A stretch of 64,000 nucleotides of DNA, from assembly GCF_001642475.1 (NCBI RefSeq), contig NW_019174028.1, forward strand, positions 1 through 64,000. The letters are read 5' to 3'. The position numbers were made by a program, and so were the translations under genes. The DNA comes from Fonsecaea monophora. Lineage: Eukaryota; Ascomycota; Eurotiomycetes; Chaetothyriales; Herpotrichiellaceae. The notes beneath the pieces were generated by a model. The model was given only the letters and a program-made list of their open reading frames with translations. It had not been told where the DNA came from and made no database searches. How positions within the stretch are numbered: position 1 is the first letter of the stretch; every line of letters starts with the position of its first letter. Below, piece after piece: positions 44,011 through 55,530 of this stretch.

Positions 44011-46956
44011 ATGGCCCCAAAACAGCGTTCCCAAACTCCTCGACAACCTGGCGTCGCCAACTCCTCCGAGTCAATCCTTCACCACCCGCAGGCTACGACT
44101 ACACTCTTTTCAGAAGACGAACCAGCCCACGACCGCCGCCGCCGCCGGCAGAGAGATAGTCCGCGTCCCGCTTCTTACACTCAGTCGCCTTCTCAGGACA
44201 CAATTGCCTTGAGCCGATCACCTATAGTATCCGACTCGCCTGCCTCACCGCTCGAAGGATCTGCTCAAGGTTTTACTTCACGTCGTGAAAGCTCTTCCAC
44301 CATGAGGACATCATCCATTTCTCTCGACATGGTGCCCACCTGTACACCAACTGGCCGCATCAGCAAGGCAAAGAAGGGCAAACGTGTCCATGCTTGTGAG
44401 TTTCCTGGTTGTGGAAAGGTGAGTCCGCCCGTTAGGCGTCGAGACCCCCAAAATCCCAAGGCCCCAACCGTCGGGTCCAAGGAGGAACTGGGCTAATGAT
44501 GATCACCAGGTCTTTACTCGGGCAGAGCATAGAAGGTAAGTCTGGTGACTGGGCCGCTCGTTTTTTTCTCTCGGCCGCATCGTAAATCTCCTCCTCTAAC
44601 CATCAACAGGAGGCATGAATTGAATCACAACCCTGAAGCTCTCTTTCCCTGCACTCGACCTGGATGTCGAAAGGCATTCCACCGTATGGATCTTCTCCAA
44701 CGCCATCAGGAGAGACAGTAAGCCAGCACTTGGATTGCTAGAGGAGAAGCGTGTTCTAACGACCCCCTGCGCAGTGATTTGGAAACCGCAGCTGAAGCCA
44801 CCGTCGCTGGACACATGAACCAGATGGCACAGGTTGCGGTCACTTCAGAGCCTTCTTCTGTGATGCCTGCTCCTGTCATGACGAGCCCCCAGGCCGACCG
44901 AAGCGCTCCCAGATCCTCGTCTGGAGGACTCTCGATTGGATCTCTCGTTCATCCTCAGCAGGACTATCGATATGGCATGGGAACACCAGCCTTCAACGGC
45001 TTTCCACGACAGCAAATGCACTATGTTCCTGGTTACAACTCGGCCGACGACTCCATCTTCTATACCCCTGAAAGCAGCCAGTCTCCTGTTTCTGAATACT
45101 ATGGCCGCTTCCCCCACCGCCAGAGTATCTCTTCCTCTTCCTCGGTAGCTGCTTTCGATCCCAGCGCGGCATCACCCTTGATCAGTGGAACAATGCCCGG
45201 TCCATGGGTGCCTTCGTCCGGACCGCCCAGCATTCTTCCCTCGACCATGCTTGATGACGGGACTTATCTATCTGTATGTGCCCTTTTTCATTGGGATGGT
45301 GCGTATACTGAAGCTGATCAGTCCCCTGCAGACTCTACCATACCAATACCCCTCTCCGACCTGGATGGAATCGAATGGTCTGTCATACGACGAGAACTAT
45401 CAAATGCCTCTGGACTTCAGTCAGGAGATGCCTCAACCAGTATATCCGACACTATAAGGTGGGATTGCCTGGAACTTTACTGGCAGTACTTCCACCCGTC
45501 CTACCCCCTCATCCATAGACCTAGCTTTCTGCCCACGAAACCGAGCCCCCTCTTGGCCAGTGCGATGCTGGCCATAGGATCCCAATACGACACCCGACCA
45601 GATGCGAAACTGTACTCCCTGACCTTGTTGGAGATTGCCACGAAACTTTTGAGGAGACGAGACAACATCACGAGCCGGTCGAGACTGGCAGACCTGCAAA
45701 CCGTCTTCCTCCTGGAGATTTTGAGCAAATACTGTGCGAGGCGGGTGGAGGTGGAGATGTCTGCTCGATTTCGATCTCTGTTTGCGAGCCTCGACCAGGC
45801 AAGACGGACCCTGGCCACGGATCCTTTGGCAGTTTTCCGGACTCTCCCCAAGGAGCGGACACCGGACGACATCCAAAGAGCCCACAAGTTCTGGCTCGAG
45901 CACGAGACCCGGCGACGAATTCTGCAGGCATGTACCGTCCTGGATCTCCAGCAAGTGACCCTGTTCGAACAGCCGGCCACGATTGTCCACCACGAGCGCC
46001 CGAGGAGGGACAGCCCCAACGGACTTCGAGTAAACGTGTCTCTGCCCTGCTCAGAGAGGCTGTGGGAGACCAGCCCGATCGACGACTGGATAGCCATGGC
46101 CTCCGGCTCCGACGCACCATCCTTGTCCAGCAAAGCCAGGGGCTCCCGTCCGGATCAAGGCTCCGCTTCGTCTCTGGATTATTTTCAGATCCAAGTAAGC
46201 TTAGCCGCCAACCCGAATCTTCCGCTCGATCAGCTCCTTCCCCGGAAGGACCAGACAGGGGAATGCGCATCTCGACTCATCTTCAACCGCCACGCTCGCG
46301 ACATGGCCAAGAATACACCCGTCCGGCAGCTCCTGGTGGTCAGCGGCGAATCCTGGATCATCGGGAAGAAGCTGGAGAACGAGGCCGAGTTCCAGGACGC
46401 CAAACGCAACCTGAGGGCCTGGGTCGACTCGAACCGCGAGAGCCGGGCAGCCGTCTGGCACGCGACGCAGCTGATCCGCAGCCGGGCCAAATTCTCGACT
46501 TCTGACGCCACAAACACCGACCTCTCTGTCGCGTTCCACGACACCCACATGCTCCACGAGCCGTGGACATTCTACCTGGCCGCCCTTGTCTGTTGGGCCT
46601 ATGGCCTATCTGCGTCGACCACGGGGGACAACTCCGGGCAAGGCTCCGGGGCTGCTTCCACCGGCAGCGAGCCGACCTCCAATCCTTCACGAAGCTCCAG
46701 TCTGTCTTCGGCACACCCAGCTCTCCTTGATTCGCACGAAGCGGCATACAGTATGCGAGAATACCTACAGAACACCAACGTCAAAACAGTTGACGATTTG
46801 TTACTCTTGGACCCACAGGTGTTTGGACGCATGCACGGTCTCCTTGAGATCATTCGACTCAACAAGGTCTCCCTGTTCCTGGGGGGGCTCATGAATGAAG
46901 CCGAACGGGTCTTGTATCGACTCGTCGAGGGACGCAGTCGATTGTCACACTTTTAG
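44011..46956 (+). CDS. C2H2 zinc-finger / fungal-specific transcription factor
   Basis: Exons 44011-44418, 44510-44535, 44610-44717 and 44775-46956. The three introns all lie inside the zinc-finger coding region. Two C2H2 fingers are assembled by splicing: CEFPGC...HRRRHELNH from Cys129, and CTRPGC...HRMDLLQRHQERH. Both have C-x4-C and H-x3-H spacing. A Ser/Arg-rich N-terminus precedes them. The fungal-specific regulatory domain follows (LELYWQYFHPSYPLIHRPSF; LQTVFLLEILSKYCARRVEV; AHKFWLEHETRRRILQA). The product is 907 residues if 45274-45331 is kept as coding. That stretch looks like an intron (GTATGT...CTGCAG, 58 bp), but removing it shifts the frame, so the exact structure at 45274-45460 is uncertain. 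It is a nuclear DNA-binding regulator; targets unknown. Confidence 0.88.
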
Positions 46957-49900
46957 ATTCGTGGGGAAAGAGAAGGCATTATTTTTCTGGCTTGAGGGGG
47001 TTTTGCGCGCAGTTTTTTGCCCCCATCCCATACTTCTTTTTTTCTTCTCTCTTTCGGGTTGGTTCATCTGTCACGACCATGATGTTTTACGACCTTTACG
47101 AGGATTTGAATTTCTTTTTGGGCCTTTTGATACCACATCTTTGGGTTTTTTGGGGGTCTTTGGGTCACTGGTCACCGGTCACCTTTTCCACTGAGGGATT
47201 GGTCGCGGGGGGGTTTTGGTAGGGGCGTTCAGGGCGATTTCTGGTGATGATGTTTTTGTTTGCAAGTTCCAGGTATCCGAGACATTGATCTTTTTTGATT
47301 TTTCCTTTTCTCATGGCGTATATTTTTTTTCCCGGCGTGCATACAGGCATGATGGAATTGCATACTCGTCGCACGGAAGCGAACGGAGACAAAAGAACTT
47401 TGACAGGGAGCATAGCGCACGCATTCAAGGCAGATTCTGAGCGGGCGAGGAAAAAGACCTTGTAAAATTTGACAGAGTGTATCATCCACTATCATCCACA
47501 ATAAGGGTAACGAAGTCCTTACGCTGAGTTTTACTTCCACTGTCGATCAAATCGATCCATCCATCTCGGTGCATATTCTCATGCCGTAATTGCTGATGTG
47601 ATGATCCAAACCCTGTCACTTTCTTTCTCCCCCCTCTCTCTCTCTCTTCCTCTTCGTAGCTAATATTGCGTTTCTTTGCCTCATACCGAAATTCTCGTTC
47701 CCGTGTCGTTTGTCGTTGGAAACCTTCACCGGCTCGGAAATCAGACCCCGACGACAAAACCCCAAGAATTGGAGAATACGATTTAGGTAGGCTGGTAGGT
47801 AGGTAGGTAGGGGGGACCCGACTGGACGAGTCACTGGACTGGGAATGGCCTGTGGAGAAGAGGACTCGTGGTTGACCAACAGGACCAACAGGACGTGGCT
47901 GCCCTGCTACTAAATTTGGGATGGAGTAGCTAGTGTGCCGGCGCAGTTTGGCGCAGGTGGATTGTGGACGGTGGATGATGCATGGGCGAGACTTTTGAGG
48001 CGCTCAGCCCCTCCGTCTCAGCCACCCGCGTACGAGGTCCGTAGGTTGTGCAAGGCCTCGTAGCGGCTGCAGGTGGCTTTGGAGGGAATTAAATCCAAAG
48101 AGCGAGGTACACAGGATATCCCAGCGACTCAACTAACAAGTCCGGGTGGCTCTTCCAGAAGACTCTCAGGTGTGTGTGGCCAGGGTATGTCTTGTCTTGT
48201 CATGTCATCATCGTTCTTTCTGACAGTCTCACGCCTGGAAACACCCGGTACAGTCAAAGGTACAAGTACCTCGTACCTGGTCCCTGTATCTACCCGTACA
48301 AATAGCTGGCGATCATTGGCCCTCGACCTCTTACTCCCTACTGGCTGTACCTATGTACCTAGATACTTGTAAGCCCGTAAGAGCGGCTACACCCTGACCA
48401 TACTGCAGCCAGCACACATCATTCCTCCCAAGGTACCTCAAACTGCATGGAGACAAATACCTGACAAGATAGAAGGAAAAAGGTGCAGTAGTCCAACGTA
48501 AGAGGAGCGAAGATTGAGAAGCAAAACACACCACCACTACGACTATTGATTACTGAACTCCATCCGCAGCCGCCGTGCCCGCCGTTCTCTGTATGTACAC
48601 TCCTTGATCCCAATGAAGGGCATCTTACTACTACGACTTGATATTATCATCGTACTCAGTTGCCCCGTACTCGTTTCTTCTTTACTCCCCCTTCCCCCCT
48701 TCATCCTACATCCCCTCGTTTACTAACGCAGGATCATCCTCCCCCCAGTTCCTAGCCTGCATTTAAACCAGCACCCATTCGGGGAACCAACGGCACGGCG
48801 AGCCAGGAAGCGAGTCCGTGTAATCAACCGCCATCACACCCATCCAACCACTCCAACCTCGTTGTTTGACTGCTTCTCCCCAAATCTGAAACGTTGGAAA
48901 GAAATAGACAAAGCCGACGTGGCACATAGGCCAGGGTAATAGATACCAGGTACCGAGTACAAACTTCCGACTTTGGATCAGGGATTTTCCCATTTCGCTC
49001 CACTTGATGAGTCCGGAGTATTATTGTACAGCCCAACTGCTGTTGTTAGAATGCACGCGGGAAATGGCACGGAGAACACGAGGAGGAGTTCCGATTACTC
49101 GTGAAGACCTACTCGGTACAGACCGAAAGTGCTCGTCGAGCCTTTGTCGTCCTGTAATGACTGACCGTGATATCGAACGACACGAGCATTCCAGCTACGA
49201 GTATTAGCACATGGACGATTCCCGACTAAGGCAGTCACAAAATGATGCGAATCCAACTAAAAACACAACCCTTGCGCAAATCACCAAAACCGGACCACTT
49301 ACCTCGTACACATAATAATGCTCCTCATGCGCCACAAGGGTTTCGGATCATCAACGCGTGCCGCTGTGGGTCAGCTCAGGTCATGCTTGCTCGCTGGTGC
49401 TTGTCGAAGTGACAAAGGAGGAGGGAAATGAAAGGACCATTTCGGCGTCGAGGGATGGTCTCTGCATTGAGGGAAGTCGTTTCTGTTTTCTTCTTTTCAC
49501 TTTCCTCGTTGAGACTCACACCTGAGTATTTCGAGTCACTCACCGGCAGATTCCGCGGGGACACGATACAAGCTTGTGACGGAACCCTCTCTTGAGAGGG
49601 CAAGACCTCATGATAGTGATGATAACCTTGGAGAGCAGGGACCGCACGGCAGGGCAGGACGACGACGGGGAATTCGTGACGCCGCCGGACATTATCATCT
49701 TGCTCCCTCATCTCCTTCTCTCAATCATGGCTGGGTTGGACAAGCACGTTTGAGCAGAGTTCCCATCGCAGCTGGAATCATCTTTCCTCTGTCAACACGC
49801 CCAAATCAAGTCTCCCTGAGCGACGCCGCATCTCAAGGCCTGAGAAAGTGAAGGACTAGTACGGGTATGCACCCGAAGACAAACCTGTCTAATTCCATAC

Positions 49901-51220
49901 CAGAACACAGATGCGATCGAAGAGCAGAGGCATTGAACACCTTTCTATCTTCCCACAACGGTCGTCCACTCGGCAATGGTACTGTCGCCCTCCAGATGAG
50001 CAGCAACAATTTGTGCCAAAACTGCCACAATCCTCGGGGCGGCATGTATTTCGTTGGCCAAATGGTTCTGTCAGGAGTTCGTTTGTGCACACCGTCACTG
50101 TCGCTCGATGTTTTTAACTCATGCAGTTGGTCGAACTCGACACAGCGATTCACCGCGCCAAAGATCTTCGGAAGGTCCAAGATATCCTCATCTCTTGTCT
50201 ACTTGGACTGCCCTATATTCTTGCTGGACAACGGATACTGGACCTCGAGGAAATACATTTCTCCGGTGTTCAAGATTTTAGATTGCTTCTTGGCTGCACC
50301 TTCGATAAAATTACATTCAATCCGGCCGTTTGTGTGGGTAGGTCTAGAGTTTGGAGCAGTTGAGATCATGCTTCCGGCGGTTTGCTGCACCAATTGCTTG
50401 GAACTTTCTCGTACCTGGATGCCCTTATTCCCAAAAGAGTTTCCAGACCTCTATGCGGCCAATCAGACACAACCTCTATACGAGCCTTTGGCAAGGTGAT
50501 AAACCAAAGAGGGTTTGGGGGCAAACTTCAGGGCTGGGTACTGAGCTTTTTGTCAGAGGACGATTGACAAAAAGTCATTGGTGGCATAGCCCAACGGCCC
50601 CTCTTAACCCTGAGGCGGCTCAATCACAGCGGGATCAAGCGTTCAGGGACACTTCGAACAGATCACACTGGACAGGACAGCCCTGTTACAGCCCCAATTT
50701 TTTACTTTGAGCACTTGACGTGATGGGCCAGTAACGCGCAGATCCAGACAGCACGCCTTAACCGAAATCGAACTCTAACAGATCGGCCTTCGTGATGGAT
50801 TCTCAAGTCTAACTAGCCCTTGACCTAGCGGCCTATGGAGCCTCGCGTACCGCAGCATTGGCTATGTGTTGGTCGTTTAGATCCACAGCCTTCTCCAGCT
50901 CTGTGATTGTATGGCGACAAAAGTTCAGACTTTGGGGACACGGCTTGCACGGCCTTGGAGGGTGTCGTGAAACAGGCCAAGAGTGGAACGGTAGGGTGCC
51001 TGAGTGGCACAGACGTTCGATTCACAATGTTCCGCCTTTACTTCTGAGCTGAAGATAGACTTGACTACCATCCCTCTGATCGTTCATCTAGTTTTTCCGC
51101 CTGGGCGAGAACCGTGGTGCAGTTGCACGCCTTGGTCATTCTTCGTCGCAGGCAGCCGACCTCTATACACCCTGAGATATCGTCGCCTTTGCACTCTGAA
51201 AGAGCATCGCGCTCGTCTCA
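46957..51220. other. 4.3-kb gene-poor region
   Basis: No supported gene. It contains a GGTA repeat at about 47788-47809, a TC/CT-rich patch at 47625-47660, and several TACGAGTA/TACCTCGTA-like words between 48020 and 49310. Part of it (about 49860-50520) has long overlapping open frames that may be an unrecognised or decayed gene, listed separately. Confidence 0.5.
49867..50520 (+). other. Possible coding remnant, family unknown
   Basis: Two overlapping plus-strand frames are open here, one of 210 codons from 49867 and one at 50121-50363 with protein-like composition (LVELDTAIHRAKDLRKVQDI; SCLLGLPYILAGQRIL; FRLLLGCTFDKITF). No splice arrangement could be confirmed and no family is recognised. 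It may be a decayed or orphan gene, or chance. Confidence 0.25.
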
Positions 51221-52435
51221 ATGCCGACCGCAACCTTCTCTCTCCTCTTCCTTTCCATCTCCGGACTGGCTTCGGCAGCTTGCTACTGGCAAAACAGTAC
51301 GCTCGCACCAGATGATCCTTACTCGATAGCGACCGACGACTCAGCGTGTTTCCCGGACCAAGAGAACTCAGCTTGTTGCGGAACGGGATGGACGTGTCTT
51401 TCGGACGGGGTTTGTTACATTGAGCAAGGGGGGAGCAGCTTCTATTACCGGGGTACTTGTACAGATCGGACCTGGAACAGCCAGCAATGCCCAGGATGGT
51501 GCTTTGCGCAGAGTACGTGACGGTTTACGACTGTACTGGTGACATGGGTATACTGAAGATGGGGGTGCTTGCAGATTCCAATACATCTATACCTTTAGCT
51601 AAATGTGACACGGAACAGGACTGGGTAGGTTCTTCCCTTGGTCTCTCCCCCTTGAAATTTGAGGGAGCAATATCGTTACTCGGACCGACAGGACGGAAGA
51701 CTGACAGATTTGCTGCAGTACTGTTGTCCCGGGGATTCAGAGTGTAGCTGCGACACGGGAAAGAATGCGGTCAAGCTCGGGGACAGTCAACCGAGTACAG
51801 TGACGGTCATTGGAAGTACCAGCTGGCCCGGCGTTTCCTCCACCACGTCTCCATTTACTCAGACAAGCCCTCTCGTGACCGAGGGTACCAGCACAAGTGA
51901 CTCGGACAGCCTCACTGAGAGTACCACGAGTAGCACGGAGATCAGTTCGACCCCGACGTCGTCGCCCACCACCACCACCAGCGGAACGACGACTGCCGCG
52001 GGAGCCTCGGCAACATCAGACACGCCTGAACCATCTCGGGAGAGTGGCGGTGGCGGCTCGAGCAACACGGGGCTTGCAGCAGGACTGGGAGCTGGATTGG
52101 GAGCGGCGGCGGTGATCATCGGAGTCCTGATCTTCGTCTTGTTCCGCAAGAAGCGTCACAGCAAGGCGATGAGAGCGCACCTTGCAGTAAATGGAGGTCA
52201 CGGCGGCGGCGGCGGCAGCCTCCTTGACCAAGACCAGATGATGCAGAAGCCCTTCGTGGTGGCGTCTCAGCCTGGATCTCTACATGTGGCCTCAGAAGCA
52301 CCAACATCTCCTGCGTATCCCCGCCCTGAATTGGCTGGGGCGGGAGAATACGACCGAGCCGAAATGCCGGCCGGGCTGGAGGGCGATGGGCTCCATCATC
52401 GAAGGAGCACGGAGAGGGCTGAACTTGGGTCATGA
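51221..52435 (+). CDS. Secreted Cys-rich single-pass membrane protein
   Basis: Exons 51221-51512, 51575-51624 and 51692-52435 join in phase to 361 residues (introns 62 and 67 bp). A signal peptide (MPTATFSLLFLSISGLASA) is followed by a cysteine-rich ectodomain (ACCGTGWTCLSDGVCY; WNSQQCPGWC; then, after splicing, DLLQYCCPGDSECSCDTG). A Ser/Thr-rich, probably O-glycosylated stalk runs to a Gly-rich junction and one transmembrane helix (GAAAVIIGVLIFVLF), with a basic stop-transfer RKKRHSK and a cytoplasmic tail of about 100 residues. This layout resembles fungal wall-sensing or plasma-membrane mucin-like proteins; a sensor role is inferred. Exon 2 is only 50 nt and supplies part of the Cys domain. 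Confidence 0.85.
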
Positions 52436-53718
52436 CATACGCGTGGCAGGGCCACGTTGTTCGGGGAGAGGGAAGGACTAGGTAAATATTTAATGAGATA
52501 TAGAGACGAGCATGGAAATGTTCTTCGTATGGAGGGAGCTTAATGCCTTTGAGATATATATGCTTACACCCATGTTCCTGGTACATATGTACTCGGTTTT
52601 GTACATGTATATACCTAGTATGGTCATGGTCACGAAATCCAGGTCACATGATTCATCCACGTGATCATAATCGTATCCGGGTAACCATCTTTATCCCGCC
52701 CGCACTTCAACTTTTTCTTCTTTCTCTTTGTCTCTGTCAGCATTTCATCTCCACACCTTTTGGGTGCCCTTCAGCTTCTACTCGGACAAGAACTTGTATG
52801 TTCATGGAGACCAGCTCCTTGGTGATGACTACACATGCCCTATGTCATATTCATTGAGGCGGATCTCTCTCCCTCTAACCTCTCTCCTTCTCTCGCCACG
52901 ACACAATGTCTTTCACAACTACAACAACGACGTACTCGTAGTTATCGACCCTCTTGGCCAGACCAGAGGCTATACCCATGCCGTGCCTTACCATGCCACG
53001 ACTGGCATGATGCATAATGTCGCATGATGCGTCAGCAACGGACAAGACACCAAGTATTGGTTGGGGTGGCCAATTGGTTACGAGCCCCTCTTGTTCTGCT
53101 TCTTCCTCTTCCTTCTTTCGCTACGGCTGCAAAGAGGAATCATGTCCGTCAATGGCGGCATTCCGGTTGCTTCTCTCTCCCACCCTCAAAAGGGTGTGGT
53201 ATAGCTTCCTTTCTCAAACAGACGCTCGAAAATGTTCAGGAGGACTTGGTACGATTTGCTAAGTTTCGCGTAATGGCCGAGAGACACTCTTCCCTCCTTC
53301 CTTTTCTCTTTTCTCTCTTTTTTCTTTTATAAAGGACGCGGGGCTTTTCCGGTTTCCTTTCTCTTTCTGTGCCGAACTCTCTCTTGTCCCTCTTTGGATA
53401 TCCTACACCTCTCTCTTACTCACTCACTTCCCCCATCCGTTGTGCATTGATTTCCTGGGGCGCGCAAAAGAAACAGAAGTGAAAAAAGCCCTCATTACAC
53501 ATCAATTACAAGTACAGGCACTCAGGAGTGTGGCGCAGTCGCGGGGTCACAAGGACTCGCGCTTCACGTCCTAGATTTCCCGACCACACAGCGCCATATA
53601 CGTCTTTCTAGATACTGTATACAGCAGTTCTGAGCTCATTGACGCCATTCCAAAAAATACCGCTTCATCTGTGCCTCGTACAAAAAAGGACCTTATTCCT
53701 GACAACAGTCACACCATC
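52436..53718. other. Intergenic spacer, no gene seen
   Basis: 3' region of the membrane protein and promoter of the His-rich small protein gene. Pyrimidine-rich patches near 53280-53460 fit a fungal promoter. Confidence 0.55.
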
Positions 53719-54348
53719 ATGTCCTCTCCTTCAACATCAGACGAGTCCCTCTCGCCCACCACCACCCGCTCCTCCACAAAATCTAACATGAAGATCGCGA
53801 TGCCGCCTCTCCCGTCGGCCTTTGTACACCCGAGTCCCGCGTACATTATCGCGCCGACGCCCTCGCCAACCCAAAACCCGACCAACGCCTCCTGGCACTC
53901 ACAGGCCCACCACCACCACCACATCCATATCGCGACGCCACACCCCCTGGCCGCCGCGACCAACTTCCTCGACAAGCACGTCCCGCTGTTCGCCAAGCAT
54001 CACGCCGAGTTCTCGACCCAGCATGAGATTCGCACCGCTAAGCGCGAGGCCCGCCACAGTCTAGTAGAGTCGCCCATCCCGGAGCTGGATGCCGAGCATA
54101 TCGCCGCTGATGGAGGCGCTGTCGGTGCCGCCATCCACAGCGCGACGGCCATGGGCACTGCCGCCGCCCTGGGCGAGGAGTCGCAACACGCCCTCGACCC
54201 GGCCGCCTGGAACGAGGTGCTGGCCAAGCGTGAGGCCGCCAGGCTGAGGTCTGGCTCCAACATGGTCCGGCCCGACGAGCGCTTCATGCACGATCTGGCC
54301 AGTGATTCCGAGTCCAAGAATTCGGGCTCGCCGGCCATCACGCCCTAA
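53719..54348 (+). CDS. Small His-rich fungal protein, function unknown
   Basis: 209 residues, no intron. The N-terminal third is Ser/Thr/Pro-rich and disordered, followed by a His cluster (HHHHHIHIATPHP). A more ordered, helical and alanine-rich part follows (LDKHVPLFAKHHAEF; TAKREARHSLVESPIPELDA; WNEVLAKREAARLRSGSNM; DERFMHDLASDSE). No signal peptide or membrane segment. The ATG at 53719 was chosen; the frame is open a little further upstream but without another ATG. The His run could bind metal, but this is not diagnostic. Family not recognised. Confidence 0.75.
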   Translation: MSSPSTSDESLSPTTTRSSTKSNMKIAMPPLPSAFVHPSPAYIIAPTPSPTQNPTNASWHSQAHHHHHIHIATPHPLAAATNFLDKHVPLFAKHHAEFSTQHEIRTAKREARHSLVESPIPELDAEHIAADGGAVGAAIHSATAMGTAAALGEESQHALDPAAWNEVLAKREAARLRSGSNMVRPDERFMHDLASDSESKNSGSPAITP

Positions 54349-55530
54349 AAGGGGACGAACTTGGATTTCGACTTGCATTTAGCTTACAAAGGGGAAGACT
54401 TCTCCTTTGTGGGGGATTTTTCTTTTTCGATTGAGCGTATACATACTTTTTGTTTGTTATAGCGCACCCCAGAACTATCGGGGAACGACATTACGTTTTG
54501 CAACTTTTCAAACGGCGTTTTTTCTCAAGGTTGACAATCGAGCAATTCACCAGTCGACCAAAAGACCCGATCATTTCGACCTCGAATCTCAACGGACCGA
54601 GCTGGGCCGGTGGAACCAAGAGGTTTATTGGATGAAGGACTTTGCTTGACTCTCCCAAGTCGGACCATTCATGGCTGGAAGCGAATGCCAGAGACAGAAT
54701 GGGGGCTGGTGGGTGCCTGTGCATATCCAACCCGGCACCGATGATTTCACACTTTCCAATGACATGACAAGAGTGTGTTGGGGTTGACTTGAAATTGAGA
54801 TGCGATGAGTCAAGATGAGATTAAGGGTTTTTTTTTGGCCCTGGGATATTATGATTTACGGGAATATATACGACGACCATTTTTACGAGGACGACGAAGA
54901 GGAGAAAAAAAAAAGACCCGTGCTCGAAATCATCATGAAGCCCTTTTTTACTTTTACCCTCTCTTTCTCTTCTCCCTCCTTCTCTTGTTCCATTTTAGCC
55001 CACGGCGCATGAGACATGACACAAATGTGACCCAGAGCATCCATCATCACTTGCAAGAATTACCTCCCTTCACCTACTTAAACAGACAGTACTGACACAC
55101 GGGTAAAACGTCCCGTGTCCCTCATCCCATCTAACTATCTCCAGGTGCTCGGCGGGGATACACCATATATATTCATTCGTCATCCATCGATGCGTATCCA
55201 TTCATTCAATAAAGCGAGAAGAGAACAAGGTGTATGGAGTCTCCAGTCTTGTATACAAAATCTAATCTGCGAGGGCTGCGCTGGACACCCACCCTGGCTG
55301 GAAGGCTGGAAAGCTGGAACGAGCCGGATGGACCTGGGCAAAAATGGCTGAAGAACTGGAAACCAGAGCCCAAAGAGCATAAAATGAATGCCATTGTACT
55401 AGATATCATAACCTCATCCACTTCATTACAATCTTCATCGTGTATCCTAGTCACACAAATACCGTCCAACTTCTCCCCAGAAGTTTCTGACTAGGCAGTC
55501 TCACTTACACAGACTGCATGGTGACACAGT
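54349..55530. other. Convergent 3' spacer
   Basis: Between the stops of the His-rich gene (+) and the condensin gene (-). Includes A- and T-rich short tracts near 54825-54960. No gene seen. Confidence 0.6.
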
